The translations under genes and the position numbers were made by a program. Under the pieces are notes generated by a model, which was not told the DNA's origin, did not search any database, and was given only the letters and a program-made list of their open reading frames with translations. A stretch of 64,000 bases of DNA from Sinisalibacter aestuarii (GTDB taxonomy: Bacteria > Pseudomonadota > Alphaproteobacteria > Rhodobacterales > Rhodobacteraceae). The DNA lies in assembly GCF_027923545.1 (NCBI RefSeq), contig NZ_BROH01000014.1:55728-119727 (forward strand). Direction: 5' to 3'. This document shows, in pieces, positions 16,638 to 24,851 of this stretch; position 1 is the stretch's first letter, and each line of letters begins with the position of its first letter.

Positions 16638-17723
16638 GTGGGCCGCAACGGTCGTCGTTCAACAAACATGGCATTCACAAAGCTTTCCGTTCAGACCTTT
16701 GGCGTCGGCAAGGACACCCCCCCCACGACCACACCTGAAACCGACATCTGGGCAGTCTTCCGCGCGCTCAGAGATAGTCGCAGCCTGTTCGGTCTCCGTC
16801 CAGGACATGTTCAAACGCTCCAAGCGATGCTGAGCTTTCTCAAGCCTGGGCATGGCGACACAGTCTTCGCTTCCAACGACGAGATCTGCCGTCGAGTTGG
16901 CGGGATCGATGAACGAACCCTCCGTAGGCACATCGATCGCTTTGTTGAACTCGGTTTTATGAAGCGCCACGACAGCCCAAATCGCAAAAGATACCGAGTG
17001 AAGTCGTCCGAAGGTCAGTCCATTAGCTATGGCTTGTCGCTGGCTCCGTTGCTTGCGCGTGCCGGCGAACTACTTGCAACAGCCCAAGCGATGGAAAACG
17101 CTCGTCGGGATCGCGTGTTTTTGCGAAAACAAATCCTAACCAAACTTGCGCAGATCGACGAAGCTGACCCCGAGAACGAACTCACTCATCAGGTACGCCG
17201 AGTTCTTCGGAGGAAACTCTCGATCGCGGAGTATCGTGCTTTGCTCGGCGAACTGGAAGCTCAATGCAAACAGATGTCCACCGCGGTGGACGCACCAGAA
17301 ACAATGAAACTGCCCGCCAATGACGGGCAAACTGTCCGCCACCATTCTAAGTCTAAAAAAGAACAAAAAGATTTAGAAAGCGGGACCGACAGCGAAACAC
17401 TTCCCCTGCAAACACTCACAACCGTTTGTGATCAAGCTACATCGTTCGCGACGAACTCACTTAGAAACTGGCACGATGTCGAAAGCCACGCCAGAACGCT
17501 CGCTCCAATGATGGGAATCCACGAAAGCACCTTCGAAAAGGCTGCTAGAAAGATAGGCTCTCAAAAAGCATCGTGCGCCATCTTCATAATTCTCCAGATG
17601 AGCAACCGCATCCGAGACTTCGGAGCGTATTTCCACAGCATCACGCTCGGTCGCAGAGAAACTGACTTCAACCCATCAGTGTTGTTGGAGAGGCTTTCTC
17701 GTTCTGGGGCAGCTACTGCGTGA
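16638..17723 (+). CDS. repC: Replication initiator RepC, 361 aa
   Basis: The protein has the RepC layout: an N-terminal winged-helix DNA-binding region (NDEICRRVGGIDERTLRRHI, near residue 75), a central coiled stretch and a C-terminal domain. The GTG at 16638 follows GGGGAAG and is preferred; an ATG ten codons later (16668, MAFTKLS) lacks a ribosome site but is a reasonable alternative. RepC binds its own coding region to start replication in this family. A palindrome that is a parS candidate lies inside the gene at 17277-17292 and another directly after the stop. Confidence 0.94.
   Translation: MGRNGRRSTNMAFTKLSVQTFGVGKDTPPTTTPETDIWAVFRALRDSRSLFGLRPGHVQTLQAMLSFLKPGHGDTVFASNDEICRRVGGIDERTLRRHIDRFVELGFMKRHDSPNRKRYRVKSSEGQSISYGLSLAPLLARAGELLATAQAMENARRDRVFLRKQILTKLAQIDEADPENELTHQVRRVLRRKLSIAEYRALLGELEAQCKQMSTAVDAPETMKLPANDGQTVRHHSKSKKEQKDLESGTDSETLPLQTLTTVCDQATSFATNSLRNWHDVESHARTLAPMMGIHESTFEKAARKIGSQKASCAIFIILQMSNRIRDFGAYFHSITLGRRETDFNPSVLLERLSRSGAATA
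17277..17292. promoter_or_regulatory. parS: Candidate parS palindrome inside repC
   Basis: This is a perfect 16-base palindrome, GTCCACCGCGGTGGAC. RepABC parS sites are 16-base palindromes of this kind (GT-rich outer bases, internal GC). The same sequence occurs again at 17725-17740, also preceded by GAT. Function as the RepB binding site is inferred from repetition, position and symmetry. Confidence 0.65.
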
Positions 17724-17724
17724 T

Positions 17725-17740
17725 GTCCACCGCGGTGGAC
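17725..17740. promoter_or_regulatory. parS: Candidate parS palindrome downstream of repC
   Basis: It is identical to the palindrome at 17277-17292 and begins two bases after the repC stop. Sites downstream of repC are common for repABC centromeres. Confidence 0.68.
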
Positions 17741-17770
17741 ATGTTGAGAGGTAGAGATGGGCTGTGAAAG

Positions 17771-17829
17771 GGTTGACGGGAAGTGAGATCGGGAGAGTGG
17801 CTTCCGGCGCCCGTCGTGGAGAATATCTG
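17771..17829 (+). promoter_or_regulatory. Structured 5' leader, copy 1 of a three-member family
   Basis: Outer stem GACGGG (17775-17780) pairs with CCCGTC (17810-17815). An inner hairpin GGGAG-AGTGG-CTTCC lies at 17791-17805, followed by GGCG. A GGAG ribosome site comes two bases after the outer stem, and the ATG lies eight bases later. The same layout precedes the genes at 26162 and 28034, with changed but still paired stem bases. Confidence 0.62.
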
Positions 17830-19998
17830 ATGGCGAAATCTACCCAGAAAGTCACCCTGTCCCCGTCCCGGGATATCCCCTTCGACAAACTCGTGCTGAG
17901 CCAGTCCAACGTCCGGCGCATCAAGGCTGGCATCTCGGTTGAGGAACTGGCCGAAGACATCGCCCGCCGCGGGTTGCTGCAGAGCCTGAGCGTTCGGCCC
18001 GTTCTGGCGGATGATGGATCCGAGACCGGCAAGTTCGAAATCCCCGCTGGTGGTCGGCGCTTCCAGGCCCTGTCTCTCCTGGTGAAGCAGAAACGCCTGG
18101 CCAAGACCACGCCCATTCCCTGCATCGTGCGGGATGCCAATTCCACCATCCTCGCCGAAGACGACTCGCTCGCTGAGAACATGCAGCGCGCTGCCTTGCA
18201 TCCGCTCGATCAGTTCCGCGCCTTCGTGGCGCTTCGGGAGAAGGGTCAGGGCGATGAAGAGATCGCGGCCGCTTTCTTCGTCACGCCGCAGGTGGTCAAA
18301 CAGCGCCTGAAACTCGCCGCCGTGGCCCCTGCCCTTCTTGAGCTCTATGCCGAGGATGAAATGACGCTGGAGCAGTTGATGGCCTTCACGGTCAATCCGG
18401 ATCACGAGCGCCAGGTTCAGGTCTGGGAGGCGATCCGGTCGTCCTGGAACAAAGAGCCCTATCAGATCCGGCGCATGCTGACGGAAACCTCGGTGCGCGC
18501 GTCTGACCGTCGTGCCGCCTTTGTCGGCGTCGAGGCGTACGAGGCTGCTGGCGGCACCATGTTGCACGACCTCTTCCAGGGCGACGACGGCGGTTGGCTG
18601 GAAGACCCTGCCCTGCTCGATCGTCTGGTCACCGAGAAGCTTCAGGCTGAAGCCGAAGCGATCGCGACCGAAGGTTGGAAATGGATCGAGGTCTCGCTCG
18701 ACCTGCCCTATGGCTACAGCCACGGCTTGCGGCGGCTGAGCGGAGACCCGGCGCCGATGACGGATGACGAAGGCGCGGCGCATGCCAAACTGCTTGCCGA
18801 GTATCGGGCGCTCGAGGAGGAATACGAGGGCCAGGATGAATTCCCCGAAGAGATCGACGCGCGTCTTGGCGAGTTGGAAATTGAGATGGAGAAGCTCGAG
18901 GCCCGGCCGTTGATCTTCGACGATGAGGAGATCGCGCGGGCAGGGGCTTTCGTGACGCTTGATCGCTATGGCGAGCTTGCCGTTTATCGGGGCTTTGTGC
19001 GGCCCGAGGATGAGCCTCGGGAAGACGCCGACGTCCACAGCGGTGAAAAGGCGGAAGACGGGCATGGCGCTGCGCATTCAACGGGGAGCCACGCGGATGG
19101 TATCGGCCACGGCACGGTAATTACTTCTGCTGGTCAGGCGCTTGGTGCGAACCTGCCCGACGACGAGGACGATGGTGCGTTGAAGCCCTTGCCTGAGCGG
19201 CTGGTCATGGAGTTGACGGCGCACCGGACATTGGCACTGCGCGAAGCTGTCGGTCGCTCCCCTGACGTCGCGTTGACACTGCTGCTCCTGAAGCTCGTCA
19301 ATGACACCTTCCGGACGTCCAGTTCGGCCGGCAGCTGCCTCGAAGCTTCGGTTCGTCACGTCTACATGTCGGCGCAGGCGAGCGATCTGAAGGACAGCGT
19401 GGTGGCCAAGCTGGTGGACGATCGCCACGCGGAGTGGGAAGCCGACCTACCGCTCGGCGACGATGCCGCTCTCTGGGACTACCTGACCTCCCTTGATCAA
19501 GGGAGCCGGCTGTCGCTGCTCGCGCATTGCCTCAGCTTCGGGGTCAACGCGCTCCATGAGAAGGTGAACCCTTATGGGGCCGGTATCTCCGCCAGCGGTT
19601 TGACCAGGCGGATCACCCAGTCTGACTTGGTCGCCCAGGCGGTCGAACTCGACATGGTCGAGGCGGGTTGGCAGCCGACGGCCGATACCTACCTGAACCG
19701 CGTGCCCAAGGCCCGGATCCTCGAGGCCGTGCGTGAGGCGAAAGGGGAGGGGACGGCGCAACTCCTCGATCACCTGAAGAAGGGCGAGATGGCGAGTGAA
19801 GCCGAGCGTCTGCTGAAAGGCAGCGGCTGGTTGCCGGAGGTTCTGCGCCGTCACGATCTGGCAGCACTCGATGGCGCGGAAGGGCAGGGGGCGCCTGAGC
19901 TCGTTTCCGACGCTGAGCAAGCTGAAGATGTCGACCTTCCCGCCTTCCTCACCGCTGACCTGCCGGGTGATGATGCATCGATGATGGCTGCGGAGTGA
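17830..19998 (+). CDS. Large ParB/RepB/Spo0J-family protein, 722 aa
   Basis: Residues about 15-130 are a ParB-type nuclease-like domain (SVEELAEDIARRGLLQSLSV, IPAGGRRFQALSLL, SLAENMQR). A helix-turn-helix region follows (DEEIAAAFFVTPQVVKQRL, near 160). The long C-terminal part is rich in charged helices and has no recognised domain. Proteins of this size sit in the DUF932/strawberry-notch maintenance modules of alphaproteobacterial plasmids and are distinct from the RepB partner of repABC. The start at 17830 has GGAG eight bases upstream, matching two sister leaders, so earlier ATGs are rejected. Confidence 0.85.
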   Translation: MAKSTQKVTLSPSRDIPFDKLVLSQSNVRRIKAGISVEELAEDIARRGLLQSLSVRPVLADDGSETGKFEIPAGGRRFQALSLLVKQKRLAKTTPIPCIVRDANSTILAEDDSLAENMQRAALHPLDQFRAFVALREKGQGDEEIAAAFFVTPQVVKQRLKLAAVAPALLELYAEDEMTLEQLMAFTVNPDHERQVQVWEAIRSSWNKEPYQIRRMLTETSVRASDRRAAFVGVEAYEAAGGTMLHDLFQGDDGGWLEDPALLDRLVTEKLQAEAEAIATEGWKWIEVSLDLPYGYSHGLRRLSGDPAPMTDDEGAAHAKLLAEYRALEEEYEGQDEFPEEIDARLGELEIEMEKLEARPLIFDDEEIARAGAFVTLDRYGELAVYRGFVRPEDEPREDADVHSGEKAEDGHGAAHSTGSHADGIGHGTVITSAGQALGANLPDDEDDGALKPLPERLVMELTAHRTLALREAVGRSPDVALTLLLLKLVNDTFRTSSSAGSCLEASVRHVYMSAQASDLKDSVVAKLVDDRHAEWEADLPLGDDAALWDYLTSLDQGSRLSLLAHCLSFGVNALHEKVNPYGAGISASGLTRRITQSDLVAQAVELDMVEAGWQPTADTYLNRVPKARILEAVREAKGEGTAQLLDHLKKGEMASEAERLLKGSGWLPEVLRRHDLAALDGAEGQGAPELVSDAEQAEDVDLPAFLTADLPGDDASMMAAE

Positions 19999-20010
19999 TC
20001 CGCGCCATCC

Positions 20011-20032
20011 GAGGGCGGGTTTCCCCGCCCTC
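20011..20032 (+). terminator. Hairpin after the large ParB-like gene
   Basis: Nine-base arms GAGGGCGGG and CCCGCCCTC close a short loop 12 bases after the stop. The following bases are AT-rich but lack a long T run, so it may end transcription weakly or protect the 3' end. Confidence 0.55.
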
Positions 20033-20097
20033 AATCGAATAAAAATCAACAATATCAATATGATGAATGCAAAATGGCGCATTCAGGATGAGGAATC

Positions 20098-20571
20098 ATG
20101 TCTGCAACCACCATTCTCGACACCGCGCCCCTGGGCGCGCTCATTCGCTACACCGACAACAGTCCGAAACCGCCTGCGCGGTTCACGAAGAAGCTCGCGG
20201 CCTGGGAGCGCTCGAACGGCGTCGGCCGTCTCGTCAAGAAGGAGCCGCCGCGACCCTATCCGACCTGGACGGCGCCGGCGTCGTTCACGCTGCACGAGGG
20301 GAACTTCTCCTCGGACGGGGTCATACTCGTGACGATCATGCGGACCCATTCGGCGGATAGCGCCTTGACCTTCGAGGTCGCTGAGGAACCACAGCCCGGG
20401 CAGGTGCGTGTCCTTTTGGATTTCGGCGGTTGCACGGAGCTGCTCCACCTGGCCGAGTCTGTCACGGCTGCGGAACTCTGGATCGCCAGAGAAGGCTATC
20501 GCAACGCGCGGCTGGAGATTGTCGGCAGCGAGGACGGCGATAGGGCAGGGAACGCAGAATTCGCCGCCTGA
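20098..20571 (+). CDS. Conserved-looking plasmid protein of unknown function, 157 aa
   Basis: No family is recognised. The protein is soluble, with a basic, proline-containing N-terminal part (about residues 20-60) and a beta-rich C-terminal part with VRVLLDFGGCTELLHL near residue 105. The ATG is preceded by GATGAGGA. It lies 99 bases after the ParB-like gene in the maintenance module and probably belongs to it. Codon use matches the GC-rich neighbours. Confidence 0.65.
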   Translation: MSATTILDTAPLGALIRYTDNSPKPPARFTKKLAAWERSNGVGRLVKKEPPRPYPTWTAPASFTLHEGNFSSDGVILVTIMRTHSADSALTFEVAEEPQPGQVRVLLDFGGCTELLHLAESVTAAELWIAREGYRNARLEIVGSEDGDRAGNAEFAA

Positions 20572-20958
20572 GCCTGTAAAATCCAAGGGGCCCGCCCAAG
20601 CGCGGGCCTCTCACCCATCACGACTCTGTCCTGTGAGATCGCGGGGCACCATAGGATCCAATCCATTACGGAAAGAGATCTTCACCCAAGAGCCTGCCCG
20701 GGAGGCTGGCAGCGATAGCATCAGCGGGACACTCGGCTCCAGTCAGCGGTCGCACCATCCCCCGCTCGCCATTCCCTTCCTTGCCCCAAACCCTGTCTTG
20801 GAGATCAACCCGCAAAGGGGTCGGACTACGGGCGAGCCCGTGCCGCCGGGTGGATTCGGACGAGCCGAACGCACCCGGTGATGTCAGCCAGTCTTCGGGC
20901 CTGCGGGGTCCTGTCGCGCGGGGGATGGTCCTCCGCCTCCAAGACAGGAGCCAAACAG
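20572..20958. other. Gene-free stretch with several hairpins upstream of a small membrane-protein gene
   Basis: No coding frame is convincing in these 387 bases. Just after the upstream stop, GGCCCGC pairs with GCGGGCC in a terminator-like hairpin. Nearer the next gene is a stacked stem: CCGGGTG with CACCCGG enclosing TTCGG with CCGAA (about 20848-20878). The stretch probably holds the leader of the 20959 gene. Confidence 0.45.
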
Positions 20959-21123
20959 ATGTCCCGCAAAGATGCTCACGCCTTCGCCGCCTCTCTCGCC
21001 GCCACGCTCATGGTCTCGATCGTCGTCTTCCAGGCCGGTGATGGAACCTATGGCGCCGTCCCCGCCGATGAAATCGACGGAGACGAAGTCGTGATCGTCT
21101 CGGAATACGATCCCTTCGGGTGA
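20959..21123 (+). CDS. Small single-pass membrane or exported protein, 54 aa
   Basis: The start has AGGAG eight bases upstream. The N terminus is basic (MSRKDAHAF), followed by a hydrophobic segment of about 15 residues (SLAATLMVSIVVFQAG) and an acidic tail (EIDGDEVVIVSEYDPFG). That fits either a signal-anchor or an exported small protein. No family is recognised. A hairpin (TGAGGC-TTCG-GCCTCA) overlaps its stop and could end transcription. Confidence 0.62.
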   Translation: MSRKDAHAFAASLAATLMVSIVVFQAGDGTYGAVPADEIDGDEVVIVSEYDPFG

Positions 21124-21340
21124 GGCTTCGGCCTCACTTCCCGAGGGCCCAGGCAAGGCGCAGGTGCGCCCCCGGGCCTATCGCCGACAGAGTGACCGGC
21201 GGTACCTATCTGAAGAACGCCTGTGTGCCACCAGCGCAGATTATAGAGCTTACAAGGGCTCAAGCACGCGAAAATTGACTTGGAGAGAGCACGCTAGGAT
21301 AAGTGGGAAAAACAAATCGTTAAATGATTGAGGAACGACA

Positions 21341-23449
21341 GTGACGCTGGATATCCGCGGTAGCCTAAAAAACACGCGCATCAGTAAGAATCCATTGGTG
21401 GTCGTGGATGAGCTACTGGCGAACTCGATCGACGCGTTCCTGATCCGAAAGAGGGATGAGGCCGACGCGGTTGCCCTGGAAGTGACGCTCAAGGTGAAAG
21501 CTACGAAAGCGGACTTGCTCGGCGAGGTGTTCGAGCTTGAGATCACCTGCGAGGACAACGGTTGCGGTCTTGGGCCAGAGCAGCGCAAGGCCTTCCTGAC
21601 TAAGGACACCTCCTACAAGGACGACCTCAACATCCCTGGCATTGGGAAGTGCAAGGGAACGGGTCGCGTCCAGTTCTTCCACCATTTCACGGCGGTGTCA
21701 CTATCATCAACCTACAGAGAGGGAGACGGGCTTAAGCATGTCTCACTGCCTTTTCTGCGCGACCGAAAGACCATCGAAGAGACCGATTTCACGGTAGAGG
21801 ATCGGGACACCGGCGAAGTCGGGACCCATATACGACTTTCGCACGTGGTGCCGAAGCTGCGCGAGACCATCCTATCCGTCGCCAGCGTGCACAGGACGTT
21901 CACTGCCGAGGCGATCCGACAGCACGTTCTCTTCAACCTGCTGCAAAGGTTCGTCAGCCTTAAGGATGACCTCGGCGACTTCCGGATCAAGTTCGTCAGT
22001 GACCTCGGGGGCAACACGTCTGAAAAGACCCTGACGCCCGCGGATATCCCCGAGCACACGTCCGTGACGTCGATTACCGTCGAACACGTCGAAGGTAAGG
22101 AAAAGGTGTCAGCCGACTTCACCATAACGCACTACAAGCTGGACGAGACGCAGTACCCGTTGCCTCGCAACATCATAGGTTTGTGTGCGAAGGCATCGAT
22201 CGCTGAGCTCATCACTGGTCGTTACCTCAAGACCAAGACGCTCGAAAACAATGCGATTGACGGTCATTACCACATTGTCCTGATCGAGGGGGCCCTGTTG
22301 GATGATGGTGTGAACGAGCAGCGCGATGGGTTCGATAAGATTCCATTGGACGACGGCTCAGGCGACCTCTTCGGAGGGATGCAGATTACGTTCGAAGACA
22401 TATTCTCGGTTCTCGACGACAAGGTACAGGAGCTCATAACGCCACCGGATTGGTCCAGGGACACTATCGTGAAAGACGTGGCGAAGGACTTCGGCGTGTC
22501 TGAGGAGATGCTCTCGTACTCGAACACGCGCGTGAAGTTCGGGGACACCCCGAACGAGGTCGCGAAGCGTGTCTTGACAAACCTTCAGGAGCAGGTGGTC
22601 AACGAGACGTCCAGCCTCTCGGCCATGAAGGAGGCCATCAAGGGCCTCGCCCCGGACAGCGATGACTTCCGACGCAAGATCGACGATCTTTCGTGGGAAT
22701 TCGCCTCCTCGCTCAAGACGATAGACATGGCCAACCTTTCGCAGCTGGTTGTTCGCAGGTCAGCATTGATCGACGTGCTGGACTTGGCCGTGAAACAGGG
22801 CCTCAACGTCCAGACCGAACTACCCGACGGAAAGCGCCGCAAAAACGAGGCCCTGATCCACAGCATCTTCTTCCCGATGCGGAAGGACAGCGAGGATGTC
22901 TCGGACCACGACGTCTGGTTGCTCAGCGAGGAGTACCACTACTACGACTACATCGCCTCTGACATGCCGCTGAACCAGATCAAATGGGACAATGGCCAAA
23001 GCCTCTTTGAAGCCGACGTCGATGATGCCGTTGGCGAGTTGCTAAACCGGATAGGTGAGGAGAACGGGGGCTGCCGCCCGGATATAGCGCTGTTCCACGA
23101 GGAAGGCTCCGTTGTGATCGTCGAGTTCAAGGCGCCCGGCGTCAGTCTCGACGAGCACGACAACGACCTGATGGAATACGCCACACTCTTGGCCGCGAAG
23201 TCCAACGGAAGGCTGAAGAAGTTCTACGGATACCTGATAGGGGATACCATCAATCCGATCCGCCTGAGAGGCTACAATCGCTTGCCCGGTGAGAACGGCT
23301 TCTTCAGCACCGACGACGTGAAGGAGCCGAAAAGCCAGGCTACACTTGGGCAGCTGTACTCGGAACTTCTTTTCTACGGGGACGTCGTGGATCGTGCTCG
23401 CAAACGCATCGGAGTATATAGGGACCGCCTGAAGCTACCACCGCTTTGA
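21341..23449 (+). CDS. GHKL (Bergerat-fold) ATPase fused to a PD-(D/E)xK nuclease, 702 aa
   Basis: The N-terminal ATPase motifs are clear: ELLANSIDAF (Glu24, Asn28, Asp31), EDNGCGL (Asp72, Gly74, Gly76) and GIGKCKGTGRVQFFHHF near residue 100, as in Hsp90/MutL/MORC-type ATPases. Near the C terminus, RPDIALF (Asp about 580) followed by VIVEFKAPG (Glu about 594, Lys about 596) is a textbook PD-(D/E)xK core. The GTG start follows GAGGAACG. GC content looks lower than in the flanking plasmid genes and it stands alone between maintenance genes, as cargo would. A defence or restriction role is inferred; the exact family is not recognised. Confidence 0.8.
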   Translation: MTLDIRGSLKNTRISKNPLVVVDELLANSIDAFLIRKRDEADAVALEVTLKVKATKADLLGEVFELEITCEDNGCGLGPEQRKAFLTKDTSYKDDLNIPGIGKCKGTGRVQFFHHFTAVSLSSTYREGDGLKHVSLPFLRDRKTIEETDFTVEDRDTGEVGTHIRLSHVVPKLRETILSVASVHRTFTAEAIRQHVLFNLLQRFVSLKDDLGDFRIKFVSDLGGNTSEKTLTPADIPEHTSVTSITVEHVEGKEKVSADFTITHYKLDETQYPLPRNIIGLCAKASIAELITGRYLKTKTLENNAIDGHYHIVLIEGALLDDGVNEQRDGFDKIPLDDGSGDLFGGMQITFEDIFSVLDDKVQELITPPDWSRDTIVKDVAKDFGVSEEMLSYSNTRVKFGDTPNEVAKRVLTNLQEQVVNETSSLSAMKEAIKGLAPDSDDFRRKIDDLSWEFASSLKTIDMANLSQLVVRRSALIDVLDLAVKQGLNVQTELPDGKRRKNEALIHSIFFPMRKDSEDVSDHDVWLLSEEYHYYDYIASDMPLNQIKWDNGQSLFEADVDDAVGELLNRIGEENGGCRPDIALFHEEGSVVIVEFKAPGVSLDEHDNDLMEYATLLAAKSNGRLKKFYGYLIGDTINPIRLRGYNRLPGENGFFSTDDVKEPKSQATLGQLYSELLFYGDVVDRARKRIGVYRDRLKLPPL

Positions 23450-23594
23450 TCAAGGTCAGCTTGTTGCCGCTCCGCCGACCCGCACCCACCAAAAATGCTG
23501 CGCGATGGACGAATGACCGGTTCTGTGAAGCTGCGTGGCAGCGCTCGGCTGGGAGGCGAACTGCCGCTCTGGGCCGATCGCGTAGACCAAGCCT

Positions 23595-23915
23595 TCAACT
23601 GATGGCCAGATCGCTCGCGGTCTTTCCTGCTTCCAGGGCTTCCACGAACCACTGCGGTTTGCGTCCTCGGCCTGACCAGGTGAGCGCCGGGTTCTCAGGG
23701 TGCCGGTGTTTCGGTGCTGCAGGCGAACGCGAGGATTTCGTCTCGGTGCCGACAAGTTCGGCGAGGGTGTAGCCCAGTTCCTGGGCGAGAGCTTCCACCT
23801 TGGCGCGGGCTTTCACCTTCTGCCGATCCTCAAAGGTGGCAATCGCCTTGGCGACGTCCTTCTACATTTTCTTCAGCTCGCTGAGCGACAGTGCCTCGAG
23901 ATCGTGATCAGCCAT
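23595..23915 (-). pseudogene. H-NS-family DNA-binding protein gene with an internal amber codon
   Basis: From the ATG at 23915 the frame reads MADHDLEALSLSELKKM and then TAG at 23864-23862. It continues open in the same frame to 23595. The C-terminal part has the H-NS/MvaT-like DNA-binding signature (HPENPALTWSGRGRKPQWF). Without the amber codon the protein would be a normal-looking 106 residues, so this is one point mutation, an amber readthrough, or translation restarting downstream at the ATG at 23816. Xenogeneic silencers are common on plasmids. Confidence 0.75.
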
Positions 23916-24342
23916 TGGTGCGAACCGTGTCCTGAATGCTCCGGTACCGATAGCCCGTCGCGGCAGGGTGCCGCAACTCCCGGAAGGCGGGCAGGGGTGG
24001 CGGAGGCTTGTGATCGCCGCTTTCGTCCCCAAGGAGGTGCTGGACTGGGGGTCAGGCTGTCCCGGTTGCCGGGATGTCAGGGTCTGGCATGCGCTCTCCC
24101 CGCATCTCTGTCTCCTGGGCCATCCCTTCGACTGACAATCCCCTAATCCCGTTTGGTCTCCTGCGCGCAACCCCGCGTCAGTCCGGGCCGTGTTGGCCGC
24201 CGTTGGCGTCCTGCCCGCTCCACCCCGGTCCTCTGGGGGTGTCCGGTGTCCATGCTGTCCACCGTGCACGCGTCGCCCGACGGGCTTTTTCAGGGTCTTG
24301 TCGAAGGGACGGTCCCGAAGACAGGAAACACAGGAGCTTATC
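23916..24342. other. Gene-free stretch between the H-NS-like gene and ssb
   Basis: No coding frame is convincing on either strand. A terminator-like element, GCCC-GAC-GGGC followed by TTTTT, lies near 24276-24292 on the plus strand. Just before the ssb ribosome site, GTCTT and AAGAC (about 24294-24323) enclose GGGA and TCCC. The ssb leader may therefore be attenuated or folded, like other leaders in this module. Confidence 0.4.
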
Positions 24343-24747
24343 ATGCAGAACATCGTCATCCTCGCCGGCAACATCGGTCAGACCCCCGAAGTCCGCACCA
24401 CCCAGAGCGGCAGCAAGATCACCAACTTCAGCCTCGCCACCTCGCGCCCCCGCCTCTCGGAAGGTCGTGTCCTGCGCGACGAGAACGGCTACCGGGTCAT
24501 GGACACGGAATGGCACCGCATCACCTGCTTCAATGGTCTCGGCAAGACGGTCGCTGAGCACTGCGAAAAGGGCATGAAGGTCCTCGTCCACGGCCGCATC
24601 CACTACACCAAGTGGACCGACAGCATGGGGAACGACCGCTACGGTTGCGAGATCATCGCCGAGAAGGTCGACTTCCTGAGCCGCCCGAAGTCGGCCGAGA
24701 ACGAAAACCCCGAACTGGTCGACCGCGACGATGAGATCCCGTTCTGA
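24343..24747 (+). CDS. ssb: Single-stranded DNA-binding protein, 134 aa
   Basis: An OB-fold SSB domain is plain: MQNIVILAGNIGQTPEVR, ITNFSLATSRP, WHRITCFNGLGKTVAEHCEKG. The C terminus is acidic and ends DDEIPF, the conserved tail that recruits replication and repair proteins. The ATG follows CAGGAG. Plasmid SSBs cover single strands during transfer and replication, which fits a conjugative plasmid. It is shorter than chromosomal SSB because the linker is short. Confidence 0.93.
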   Translation: MQNIVILAGNIGQTPEVRTTQSGSKITNFSLATSRPRLSEGRVLRDENGYRVMDTEWHRITCFNGLGKTVAEHCEKGMKVLVHGRIHYTKWTDSMGNDRYGCEIIAEKVDFLSRPKSAENENPELVDRDDEIPF

Positions 24748-24772
24748 GGAACGGGGTCTCCCCCCCCTCAGG

Positions 24773-24794
24773 CCCGGCGGGGAAACCCGCCGGG
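24773..24794 (+). terminator. Terminator hairpin after ssb
   Basis: Nine-base arms CCCGGCGGG and CCCGCCGGG close a GAAA-type loop 25 bases after the ssb stop. It lies between two convergent genes. The T run afterwards is short (TT). Confidence 0.6.
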
Positions 24795-24851
24795 TTCGCT
24801 GCACTGCTACAATGTAGCTTCGAGCCCACTTTGGCCGATGATGCAATGCAG

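Noticed and set aside
19034..19049. Third copy of the parS-like palindrome
   Set aside because: GTCCACAGCGGTGAAA matches only partly and is not palindromic; it lies within the ParB-like coding sequence.
17713..19077. A 454-codon minus-strand frame opposite the ParB-like gene
   Set aside because: It is a shadow of the GC-rich ParB-like coding frame, with no motif or start site.
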